Source: Terriglobia bacterium (lineage in GTDB: Bacteria > Acidobacteriota > Terriglobia > Terriglobales > Acidobacteriaceae). Taken from it: 64,000 bases of DNA. Of the stretch, positions 18,014 through 25,950 are shown in pieces. The stretch lies in the NCBI GenBank assembly GCA_020073385.1, contig JAIQFH010000003.1, positions 62,001 through 126,000 on the forward strand, read 5' to 3'. A program made the position numbers and the translations under genes. Below the pieces are notes generated by a model, which did not search any database, had not been told where the DNA came from, and was given only the letters and a program-made list of their open reading frames with translations. Position 1 is the stretch's first letter, and each line of letters opens with the position of its first letter.

Positions 18014-19795
18014 ATGAGAGCTGCCCGCTCAATTCGAAAACTCGCATCAGCATCGCACACGGCGGGGCTGAAGCGGACGTCCGGCGGGTCCTGGGCGAGG
18101 CCGCAGTCGGCCAAACTGCGCGCTGCGGCCAGCAATCAATCCGTGCAGCAACTTCTAAGCAGTCAATTGTTCCAGGCGAAGCTCACGATCAACCAGCCGG
18201 ATGATCAGTTCGAGCAGGAAGCCGATCGCGTGTCTGACCAGGTCATGCGCATGACCAAGTTCGGCGCCGGTGATCCGCCGCGCATCCAGCGTATGTGCGC
18301 GCATTGCCAGAATGAGTTAGAAGCGCCGCGTGTGCAGAGGCTCTGCTCCGAGTGCGAGGAACAGATGCATCGCAGGACAAACGATCGGAGCAGGAGAACG
18401 CCGCAGGTGTCCGCGAAACTGCAATCGCAAATTGCTGGCTTGCGCGGTGGCGGGCAACCGCTGGGCGCCTCCACTCGAAAATTCTTCGAACCGCGCTTTG
18501 GGCGCGATTTCAGCGACGTGCGCATTCACGAGGGGAGCAAGGCTGCTGAAACGGCGCGTTCCGTCAATGCGCTGGCATACACTACAGGCCGCGACATCGT
18601 CTTCGCTCCTTCGCAGTACTCCCCCGGCACGGAACGAGGCAAACGGCTTCTCGCTCACGAACTCACCCACACCATTCAACAAGGCCATGCTCGAGACTCT
18701 GCGCCCGCCGTGCAACGCATGGGCGATCCCTCAAAAGTCCCTCCCGGGCTGAGTTGCCCAGTGGCCACCGACAGCCCGGTATCTTCGATTGTCGACGTGC
18801 TTTTTCCCAACAAAGAGACTTCTCTTACTCCGACTCAAAAACGCAGTATCCAGTCCTTCGCCGTGAGTTGGAATGCCGCCGGTGCTTCAACAGATGTTCG
18901 TGTCGATGGTTATGCCAGCCCCGCAGGGACGGACGAACTCAACTGGCGCTTGTCGTGTGAACGTGCTCAGGCCGTTGCCTCCGAACTCTTGAGACCCACC
19001 GCCTCCGGAATTCCCGCCGTGCCTTCTGCCAGGCTGAGTATGTTCGCTCAGGGGGAGACCAGCGAATTTTCGCGTACCGGAGGAACTGATCCCGACGCCC
19101 CTAATCGGCGGGCCGCGATCAGCTCGCCGGCCCCACTGCCTCCGACGCCACCTACGCCACCGCCCCCACTGTGTCCAGCGGTTCCGACGACCACGCCAGG
19201 GACCTGCGCGGATCGGCACACCGGCTACTGTGACGCACACAGTTGCTTTCCGAGTAATCCATGGCTCGACTGTGTCTGCACGACATCCGGACAGATCTGC
19301 GATGCGGTCGATGCTTTCCATTTCTCCGGAACCCAGGGCTCCTTGCTGGAGGCGTGCTTAGAAACCGAGCACCGCCTGCATCCGGTGGGCATTCCTTTCA
19401 TAAAGAAAGACATCAACGACAAGGGAGATTGGTTCCAGGATGTCAACCGATGCATTTGGGGCCACTGGCGCACTGCCCTTGACGCGCTCCACGATCCGGC
19501 GCGGCCGATTCCTGGGTCGGCCACGCCAGAATGGTCCGCCGCGATAACGACATGCCGTGCGTCCGGATTGGCAAGTTCCGCTTGCTGCAAAGCGCAGGTA
19601 GACGCGGAGCAGAATGCAATCGACCGCTGCACGCCATACGATTCCTCGCGCTTCGGAACTCTGCCAACAGACGTCCCGAGTACGCCGGGATGCTCCAGCA
19701 TCGCGGCGCGAATCGCGCCCGGGCCTCCGTTCACAGGAGACTTCGGTAACGTAGGGGATCGGATCGCATATGGAAATACCCGGTGTTGTCCGTGA
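18014..19795 (+). CDS. eCIS cargo: DUF4157 + OmpA-like + novel cysteine-rich C-terminal domain
   Basis: 593 residues from ATG 18014; the frame is open further left but only this start fits the paralogue. Same order as the preceding protein: basic N-terminus, LTINQPDDQFEQEADRVSDQ, CxxC at 95-98 and 111-114, DUF4157 (148-223) with HELTH at 215-219, OmpA-like (about 253-370). A proline linker (372-386) leads to a C-terminal domain with 16 cysteines between 387 and 592 and no motif I recognise. The OmpA-like halves are clearly related, the C-termini are not, so this is a polymorphic cargo with a new putative effector domain. It lies 4 bp after its paralogue. Confidence 0.85.
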   Translation: MRAARSIRKLASASHTAGLKRTSGGSWARPQSAKLRAAASNQSVQQLLSSQLFQAKLTINQPDDQFEQEADRVSDQVMRMTKFGAGDPPRIQRMCAHCQNELEAPRVQRLCSECEEQMHRRTNDRSRRTPQVSAKLQSQIAGLRGGGQPLGASTRKFFEPRFGRDFSDVRIHEGSKAAETARSVNALAYTTGRDIVFAPSQYSPGTERGKRLLAHELTHTIQQGHARDSAPAVQRMGDPSKVPPGLSCPVATDSPVSSIVDVLFPNKETSLTPTQKRSIQSFAVSWNAAGASTDVRVDGYASPAGTDELNWRLSCERAQAVASELLRPTASGIPAVPSARLSMFAQGETSEFSRTGGTDPDAPNRRAAISSPAPLPPTPPTPPPPLCPAVPTTTPGTCADRHTGYCDAHSCFPSNPWLDCVCTTSGQICDAVDAFHFSGTQGSLLEACLETEHRLHPVGIPFIKKDINDKGDWFQDVNRCIWGHWRTALDALHDPARPIPGSATPEWSAAITTCRASGLASSACCKAQVDAEQNAIDRCTPYDSSRFGTLPTDVPSTPGCSSIAARIAPGPPFTGDFGNVGDRIAYGNTRCCP

Positions 19796-19807
19796 TTGAG
19801 GAAGCCT

Positions 19808-20488
19808 ATGCCCTCTGAATTTCCACGCAGCCCGCGATTGCTGAAAGGCGCACTGGTCGTGTTCGACTCCCAGAAGCCCGGCCCGCCGCCGCGGGTCATC
19901 GTCTTTCAGTACAACGCGGAGCAAGTCACGCGCTCACTGGCCAGCCGCGCTGCGCCGCCCGAGCCGAGCGATGTCGGGTCGGCTCGAGAAGACTCGTTTC
20001 GCGTCCTCGGGCCGCCGGTGGAGACCATCAACCTCTCCGTGGTGCTGGATGCGGCAGATCAGCTCGAGGAGCCGGACAAGAATCCGGAAGTGGCGCAGAA
20101 CGGATTGCATCCGGTGCTGGCCGCGCTGGAACTTTTGCTTTATCCGCCGAGCACACAGGTATTACTCAATCGCAACCTGGCGCAGGCGGGCAAAGTCCAG
20201 GTTTGCCCGGCAGACCTGCCGCTCACGTTACTGGTTTGGGGAAAGGCGCGTGTCGTTCCGGTACGGGTGACCAGTTTCTCAATTACGGAGGAGGCGTTCG
20301 ACCCGAAGCTCAATCCGATTCAGGCAAAAGTCGATCTCGGCATGCGCGTCCTGACTTACATGGAACTCAAGGAAGATACGGTCGGCTTCAGCACCTATAT
20401 CGCGTATCAGGCGCAGAAAGAAGCTCTGTCGCGCCAGGTGCGGACCGGCACCACCGCGAGCACGATTCGTGGACTGATCCCGATCTAA
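19808..20488 (+). CDS. CIS tube-initiator protein (Afp7/Pvc7 N-terminal type)
   Basis: 226 residues. RLLKGALVVFDSQKPGPPPRVIVFQYNAEQVTRSLASR, then GPPVETINLSVVLDAADQLE, and PVRVTSFSITEEAFDPKLNPIQAKVDLGMRVLTY are the conserved parts of the contractile-injection tube family that links tube and spike. ATG 19808 is preferred over TTG 19796 because GAGG lies 6 nt before it. In Afp7 this domain is fused to a LysM domain; here the LysM part is the separate next gene, 9 bp downstream. Structural, at the junction of hub and inner tube. Confidence 0.92.
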   Translation: MPSEFPRSPRLLKGALVVFDSQKPGPPPRVIVFQYNAEQVTRSLASRAAPPEPSDVGSAREDSFRVLGPPVETINLSVVLDAADQLEEPDKNPEVAQNGLHPVLAALELLLYPPSTQVLLNRNLAQAGKVQVCPADLPLTLLVWGKARVVPVRVTSFSITEEAFDPKLNPIQAKVDLGMRVLTYMELKEDTVGFSTYIAYQAQKEALSRQVRTGTTASTIRGLIPI

Positions 20489-20497
20489 GGAGGATGA

Positions 20498-20779
20498 ATG
20501 TTTTTCAAAGGGAGCCGTTACGAAAATGTCGCGTCGGACAGCATCACGGGCGCGGACGGGAGAACCGTCATCTTCAAGAAGACACGATTCATCCCGGACA
20601 CGCCGGCTTCGGCGGCGGTGCTGGTCGGGCAGGGCGAGCGGCTCGATCAGTTGGCGCAACGCATCTATCAGGACCCCGAGCTGTTCTGGTTGGTCTGTGA
20701 CGCTAACCGCGCGACCTGGCCCGACGACCTGGTCGACGAAACGAACCGGACGCTGCTGATTCCGGCGTCGGAGGGATGA
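20498..20779 (+). CDS. LysM-domain baseplate protein (gp53 / tail protein X-like)
   Basis: 93 residues. RTVIFKKTRFIPDTP precedes a LysM-like motif (VGQGERLDQLAQRIYQDPELFWLVCDANRATWPDDL) and ends with a short strand NRTLLIPASEG. Such proteins glue hub and wedges in phage baseplates; in Afp/PVC this domain is the C-terminal half of Afp7. RBS AAGGAGG. It sits between the tube-initiator and gpD genes, the expected order. Confidence 0.9.
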   Translation: MFFKGSRYENVASDSITGADGRTVIFKKTRFIPDTPASAAVLVGQGERLDQLAQRIYQDPELFWLVCDANRATWPDDLVDETNRTLLIPASEG

Positions 20780-20783
20780 ACCT

Positions 20784-21914
20784 GTGCCCGCTGTCACCTA
20801 CACGCTATTCATCGATGGAGTGCCCGCCAGCCAGGCGCTGTTGCAGGCGATCCAGCAGATCGAAGTCGAAGATCACGCCACCATGGCGGACATGATGCGG
20901 CTGCGCGTTGTGATTGGAATCAAGGACGGATGCTCGGGCTGGTCGTTCATCGATGACTCGGTGTTCGAACGGCTGGTGAACCTTCGCATCTCCGTTTCCG
21001 TCGGAAGTTCGCGAGCCGAGACCCTCATGAACGCATACGTAACCGAGACCAGTGCGGACTTCGCCAATCAGCCGGGTTCTTCGGTGCTCAACGTGGTGGC
21101 GATGGATCCTACGGTGCTCATGAATCTCGAGGAGAAAGTGAAATCCTGGCCAAACATGGCCGACAGTGACGTCGCCAACTCCATTTTTTCCTCGGCCGAT
21201 TACAAGTTCACTCCCATCGTCGATGTGACCAAGTGGAAGCGGCAGGAGAATGAACAAACCCTGATTCAACGCGCGACCGATATCCAGTTCCTGCAGCAAC
21301 TGGCGCAACGGAATGGTTTTGAGTGTTACGTGGAAACGAACGGCGCGACGGGTGTGGTAGAAGGCCATTTTCACGCGCCCCGTCTGACCCAGCCGCCGCA
21401 GGGTGTTCTCTCGGTCAACATGCGGGACGCGACGAACGTCAACAGCTTTCACACCAGCTTCGATATGTTGCGTCCCGCGACGGCGCAATCGAACAACATC
21501 GACGTGTCGAGCCGCGACTCACAGCAATCGCAAGTGACCAACGCCCAACAGTCGTCCCTGGGAAAAAATACCGCGCTCTCTTCCCAGCAGCAGCGGCGGC
21601 TGCTGCCCAGCGGCACCGGACTCGCGCGAACCGGTGAGCTGCAGGCTTACACCCAGGCGCTGGTGGATCAGTCGGCGCTGGCGATCACTGCCCAGGGCGA
21701 ACTGAACACGGTGGCTTACGGCAGCATCCTGCGCGCTAAGCGGCCTGTGTCCGTTCGCGGCGCGGGACAGCAATTCAGCGGAACGTACTACGTGGAGAGC
21801 GTGAATCACATCCTGACGGCGGATTCTTACAAACAGAATTTTACGCTGCGCAGGAATGCCCTGGGGCTTTCGGGCAAAGAGTCATTTGTGCAAAGCAACG
21901 CCTTATCGGCGTAA
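20784..21914 (+). CDS. Phage late control gpD-like baseplate hub protein
   Basis: 376 residues from GTG 20784, preceded by GGAGGG. It has the gpD/gp27 hub pattern: VTYTLFIDGVPASQALLQAIQQIEVEDHATMADMMRLRV, then LINE-like ENEQTLIQRATDIQFLQQLAQRNGFECYV, and a C-terminal OB-like part (VRGAGQQFSGTYYVESVNHILTADSYKQNFTLRRNALG). A Gln/Ser-rich spacer (about 240-275) is unusual. With the next gene it makes the split equivalent of Afp8/VgrG: hub trimer plus spike. Confidence 0.93.
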   Translation: MPAVTYTLFIDGVPASQALLQAIQQIEVEDHATMADMMRLRVVIGIKDGCSGWSFIDDSVFERLVNLRISVSVGSSRAETLMNAYVTETSADFANQPGSSVLNVVAMDPTVLMNLEEKVKSWPNMADSDVANSIFSSADYKFTPIVDVTKWKRQENEQTLIQRATDIQFLQQLAQRNGFECYVETNGATGVVEGHFHAPRLTQPPQGVLSVNMRDATNVNSFHTSFDMLRPATAQSNNIDVSSRDSQQSQVTNAQQSSLGKNTALSSQQQRRLLPSGTGLARTGELQAYTQALVDQSALAITAQGELNTVAYGSILRAKRPVSVRGAGQQFSGTYYVESVNHILTADSYKQNFTLRRNALGLSGKESFVQSNALSA

Positions 21915-21923
21915 GGAAGCGGG

Positions 21924-22631
21924 ATGGGCTCCGACACTCTACTTGCGACATCGCCGGATCAGACGACGCGGTTCTACGGAAAGTATCGCGGCCTGGTTAC
22001 CGACAACCAAGATCCGCTCAACCTGGGCCGCATCAAGGCGAATGTGCCCGAGGTGTTGCAAGATACGGCGACCGGATGGGCGTTGCCGGTGGCTCCTTAC
22101 GCTGGCGACGGAGTCGGAGTATACATGGTGCCGGACTCAGGCGCGGGTGTGTGGATCGAGTTTGAAGCCGGAGACGTTTCGCGTCCGATCTGGAGCGGTT
22201 GCTGGTGGGGAGATAACCAGTTGCCCAAGGACGAATCGGGTTCCGATACAAAACCTTCGCGGAAGATTATCCGCACCACCGACGGTCTGCTCCTGGCGTT
22301 CAACGACGGAGGCAAAACCATAAGTCTCAGCGATTCGAACGGGGACAACATCCTGAAGTTCGAAGTGCAGCAAGGCCAGATCACGCTTCAGGCGGGAACG
22401 AAGGTGATCGTTGAGGCACCGCAGATCGAACTGGTGAAGAGCGCTACGCATCCCGTGCCCTTCGGCGACGACCTGCTCACGTACCTGAACCAGCTCGTCA
22501 CCATGTTCAACGCCCACGTTCATCCCGGAGAGTTGGCCATCGGAATACTTCCCGTCACGCCCGCGCCTCCGGTGCCATCGTTTCCTTCGGCTACGCCGAG
22601 CCTGCTTTCTACCAAGGTGAAATGCGGATAG
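21924..22631 (+). CDS. Baseplate spike protein gpV/gp5-like
   Basis: 235 residues. An N-terminal gp5-type OB fold (FYGKYRGLVTDNQDPLNLGRIKANVPEVL, GWALPVAPYAG, GAGVWIEFEAGDVSRPIWSGCWWG) is followed by repeats predicted to form a triple beta-helix (GKTISLSDSNGDNILKFEVQQGQITLQAGTKVIVEAP) and a tail HVHPGELAIGILPV and a proline-rich end. It forms the membrane-piercing spike. It has no lysozyme insertion and no fused PAAR. GpD and gpV as separate genes is the phage-like state rather than the fused Afp8 form. Confidence 0.93.
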   Translation: MGSDTLLATSPDQTTRFYGKYRGLVTDNQDPLNLGRIKANVPEVLQDTATGWALPVAPYAGDGVGVYMVPDSGAGVWIEFEAGDVSRPIWSGCWWGDNQLPKDESGSDTKPSRKIIRTTDGLLLAFNDGGKTISLSDSNGDNILKFEVQQGQITLQAGTKVIVEAPQIELVKSATHPVPFGDDLLTYLNQLVTMFNAHVHPGELAIGILPVTPAPPVPSFPSATPSLLSTKVKCG

Positions 22632-22640
22632 GAGAAGACA

Positions 22641-22901
22641 ATGCCCACTGAGCTCTATGCCGGAACGTTGGCCGACTTCAATGACAGTATGGCGCAAGCC
22701 ATCGAGGACGCGCTAACCGCTCTCATGGGGCCGCTGCCTTCTGTGCCACCCAAGGTCGTGCATGATCGGCGGGCGCTCTTCATCGCTATTGCAAATGGCG
22801 TGATCAAACATCTGGCGGAAAAACAAGCGGCGCTGAAGATCGATTTCGATGTCGGCCTCGATCACATCACGACGAATCCGGTGATTCAAGTGAGGTCGTA
22901 G
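22641..22901 (+). CDS. Small baseplate-region protein (86 aa, unknown)
   Basis: Follows gpV by 9 bp with GGAGAAG upstream, and precedes gp25 by 2 bp. Two helices (ADFNDSMAQAIEDALTALMG and RRALFIAIANGVIKHLAEKQAAL) are followed by a short strand region (KIDFDVGLDHITTNPVIQVRS). It occupies the slot near gpV/gp25 where Afp clusters carry the PAAR tip (afp10), but shows no PAAR motif. Function unknown; probably a hub or wedge accessory. Confidence 0.7.
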   Translation: MPTELYAGTLADFNDSMAQAIEDALTALMGPLPSVPPKVVHDRRALFIAIANGVIKHLAEKQAALKIDFDVGLDHITTNPVIQVRS

Positions 22902-22903
22902 TC

Positions 22904-23272
22904 ATGGCGTTGTTTCTGGATTTTCCGTTTCATCTCGACGGCCGCGGCCAGACCGCGGAGACGCCCGAGGACGACCACATCCGGGACATGATTCTCCAGG
23001 TCCTGTTCACCAGTCCGGGAGAGCGCGTCAACCGGCCGGATTTCGGCTGTGGACTCAAGCAGTTTGTTTTTGCGCCCAATAGCGATGCGCTGGCCGCCGC
23101 AACGCAGTTACTGGTGCAGGGATCGCTGCAGCGCTGGCTCGACTCCGTGATTTCTGTGGAGAACGTGCAGGTGGATGCGGCGGAGTCGGAGTTGCGCATC
23201 ACCGTTACTTACAGCAAACGGTCCGGCGGCGGAACTCGCCGGGATGTGTTCACACCTACAGGTGTGGTTTAG
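22904..23272 (+). CDS. gp25/Afp9-like baseplate wedge protein
   Basis: 122 residues of the GPW/gp25 family: FHLDGRGQTAETPEDDHIRDMILQVLFTSPGERVNRPDFGCGLKQFVF is the diagnostic block, followed by a helix (ALAAATQLLVQGSLQRWLD) and strands (VENVQVDAAESELRITVTY). gp25 joins wedge and hub and is the nucleus for sheath attachment. Located just before the first gpJ-like gene, as in phages and Afp. Confidence 0.96.
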   Translation: MALFLDFPFHLDGRGQTAETPEDDHIRDMILQVLFTSPGERVNRPDFGCGLKQFVFAPNSDALAAATQLLVQGSLQRWLDSVISVENVQVDAAESELRITVTYSKRSGGGTRRDVFTPTGVV

Positions 23273-23283
23273 GAAATTGCACT

Positions 23284-25950
23284 ATGCCATCTGTACTGGA
23301 AATTGGTCCGGTCTGCCGCGACGTACAGCGCCGCGCCGATTTGTTGAACCATCCGGTTCTGAACGGCATCGACTTCGTCGAATACGAACGGCGGCCCCTG
23401 GCGATTAATCCTCACGTTCTGGTCGTGACATTCCTCAAGCCTTTGCCGGACCCGCCGAATTCCAATCCTGACGGCGCCTACGGTCTCACTCTCGCGGCTA
23501 ATCTTTCGCTGGTTACGGTGCAAGGCGGAGCCCGGATTGTCGGCATTGTGCCAATCGCGGTGACGCTGGTCGGCGGTCGGTTAGAGATTGCAGTCAGCGA
23601 AGAAGGCGATTTCTCGATTTACTATCTCGCGCTCGGATGGCAGTTACAACCCGACAACTCCTGGAAACAGACGATCCCGGCATTGGACCTGCAGTATTCG
23701 ATCGCGCCGATCAATTTCAAAGCCGGCTGTCCGGTTGACTTCGACTGCCGTCAGCCACAATTGTGTGGCCCCGAGCGCCTTGCGGAGCCACTCATCGACT
23801 ACATGGCGAAAGACTATGCCAGCTTTCGCCGTCTCCTGATCGATCTGATTCCGCAGCTCAACCCGAATTGGCGCGAGCAGAATCCTTCTGACCTTGGAAT
23901 CGCACTGCTTGAATTGTTGGCTTACGAGGGAGACCACCTCAGCTATTTTCAGGATGCCGTCGCGAACGAAGCTTATCTCGATACCGCCCGGCAGCGTGCC
24001 TCCGCCAAGAAACATGCCCGCTTGGTGGACTACACCATGCACGACGGGCGGAACGCATGGGCGTTTGTTCATTGTCAGGTCAATAGCGGCGGGACGATTC
24101 CCTTGCATACCAAAATTCTCAGCCGCATCACCGCGCCGCTTCGTTCGCAGAGTGTGGTTCCGGACGTGGTGATTCCCGAAGTCAGCATCCCCGGCGATTC
24201 CTTCGATTCCGATCCCGCTCTGACGCAGGTGCGGATGGATCCTGCGCTGGCGCAGGTGAGGGTGTTCGAGACGACTTTCCCTTTGTCCGTGCACCCGGAA
24301 AACAACACCATCAACATCCACACCTGGGGGAATGTGGAATGTTGCATGCCGAAGGGCGCCCGGATCGCGTACTTGTATTCGCTCGCGCCGGGTCCAGGCG
24401 AGCGCCAGGCCTTTCTGCCGAACCTGGTGGCCGGAGATTTTCTCCTGTTTGAAGAAGTCGTCGGCCCGAAAACCGGCGCTCCCTCGGATGCCGACCCTCT
24501 TCATCGCCAGGTAGTGCGATTGGACGATGCGCGCATCGAGATCACGGGAGACCCCGCCTATCGCGACAAGCTGACGCAGGAAGGAAAGCTCCAGGTATTT
24601 CGTCCGGGCGACACCGCGCTTCCCCTGCTTCGCGTGACGTGGCCACGCGCGGACGCATTGCGCTTTCCGCTGTGTCTCTCCACAACCATCCCGGGCCAGG
24701 AGCCTTTGCTCAACGTTTCCGTGGCTCGCGGGAATCTGGTACTGGCGGACCACGGCCGCACCGTGGACGAAACATTCACGCCGCAAACTCCAGTCCCCAC
24801 CGACAGGATCTTTCGCTTCCGCTTGTCGAAGAGTCCTCTGACCATGGAGTGCCAGCCTGACTCCGTTTCCTACGATCCAATCACGGCGGCGCTGATCACG
24901 CCACGCACGGATCTGACGTGCTCAGTCCGTCAGGCGAAGCCGGCAATCGCCTTGCTCGTGGATTTTCCGGCCGATCCAGGCCAGCTGTGGCAACCGACGT
25001 CGGATCTCCTCAACAGCTCTCAGTTCTCTCGCGATTTTGCCGTCGAGGTCGGGGACGACGGCCGGGCTACGCTCCGTTTTGGCGACGATGAATACGGCGA
25101 GCGTCCGACCGGTGCCACCGCATTCCATGCCGTCTATCGCGTGGGCAACGGCCGTAGTGGCAACGTTGGCGCGGAAGCGCTGGCCCACGCCGTACAGCCC
25201 ACAGTCGCGCCGTTCTGGCCGGCGATCCAGTTGGTAAGGAATCCGCTCCAAGCGATTGCGGGAACCGATCCGGAGACGATCGAGCACGTCCGGCAGATCG
25301 CGCCCGCGGAATTTCGGGCCGAGCAGTTCCGCGCGGTCACGGAAGATGACTATGCCACCGCCGCGCGCAAACTTCCGGAAGTTGCGGGAGCCGTGGCCAG
25401 CTTCCGCTGGACGGGCAGCTGGTACACCGTCTTCGTGGGTGTCGATCCCCGCGAACCGGACGATCTCATCACCTTGCCCGGTGGAAGGACACTGCTTACT
25501 CCTACACTCGCCAGGCGCGTGCGCGCTTTTCTGACGCAATACAAGCTGGCTGGCCGTGACCTTGAAATCCGTTCCGCCGAGTACGTTTCTCTGGAACTGG
25601 CGCTTGAGTTGTGCGTGAAGCCCGACTACTTCCGCCCGGACATCGTCCAGGCTGTGTTGTTCGCGTTGAGCAATCGCATCAATCCGGATGGCAGCCGCGG
25701 ATTTTTCCATCCCGATAATTTCACTTTCGGTCAGGCGGTTTATGTCAGCCGTCTCTACGACGCGATCCAGTCTGTGCAAGGCGTGCTATCGGTCTTCATT
25801 ACTGTCTTCCGCCGGTTCGGGAAGCTGGACAACGGCGAACTGGAGTCGGGCATATTGCCGATTGGATCGTGGGAGATCGCGCGTTTGGACAACGATCCTG
25901 ATTTCAAGGAGAACGGCGTGATCCGGATTACCGCGGGAGGGGGCAAATGA
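23284..25950 (+). CDS. Baseplate wedge protein, gpJ/Afp11-like (888 aa)
   Basis: The centre contains the baseplate-J-type block: EPLIDYMAKDYASFRRLLID, QNPSDLGIALLELLAYEGDHLSYFQDAVANEAYLDTARQRASAKKHARLVDY, a feature of eCIS baseplate assembly proteins, and near the C-terminus DPETIEHVRQIAPAEFRAEQFRAVTEDDYATAARKLPEVA and FRRFGKLDNGELESGILPIGSWEIARLDNDPD. The N-terminal 150 residues form extra beta-rich decoration. It pairs with the next, longer paralogue to build the wedge ring. ATGA overlap with the next gene. Confidence 0.92.
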   Translation: MPSVLEIGPVCRDVQRRADLLNHPVLNGIDFVEYERRPLAINPHVLVVTFLKPLPDPPNSNPDGAYGLTLAANLSLVTVQGGARIVGIVPIAVTLVGGRLEIAVSEEGDFSIYYLALGWQLQPDNSWKQTIPALDLQYSIAPINFKAGCPVDFDCRQPQLCGPERLAEPLIDYMAKDYASFRRLLIDLIPQLNPNWREQNPSDLGIALLELLAYEGDHLSYFQDAVANEAYLDTARQRASAKKHARLVDYTMHDGRNAWAFVHCQVNSGGTIPLHTKILSRITAPLRSQSVVPDVVIPEVSIPGDSFDSDPALTQVRMDPALAQVRVFETTFPLSVHPENNTINIHTWGNVECCMPKGARIAYLYSLAPGPGERQAFLPNLVAGDFLLFEEVVGPKTGAPSDADPLHRQVVRLDDARIEITGDPAYRDKLTQEGKLQVFRPGDTALPLLRVTWPRADALRFPLCLSTTIPGQEPLLNVSVARGNLVLADHGRTVDETFTPQTPVPTDRIFRFRLSKSPLTMECQPDSVSYDPITAALITPRTDLTCSVRQAKPAIALLVDFPADPGQLWQPTSDLLNSSQFSRDFAVEVGDDGRATLRFGDDEYGERPTGATAFHAVYRVGNGRSGNVGAEALAHAVQPTVAPFWPAIQLVRNPLQAIAGTDPETIEHVRQIAPAEFRAEQFRAVTEDDYATAARKLPEVAGAVASFRWTGSWYTVFVGVDPREPDDLITLPGGRTLLTPTLARRVRAFLTQYKLAGRDLEIRSAEYVSLELALELCVKPDYFRPDIVQAVLFALSNRINPDGSRGFFHPDNFTFGQAVYVSRLYDAIQSVQGVLSVFITVFRRFGKLDNGELESGILPIGSWEIARLDNDPDFKENGVIRITAGGGK

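Noticed and set aside
22641-22901. PAAR-tip protein from its slot next to the spike gene
   Set aside because: No PAAR-type repeats or proline/alanine pattern; the sequence is helical.
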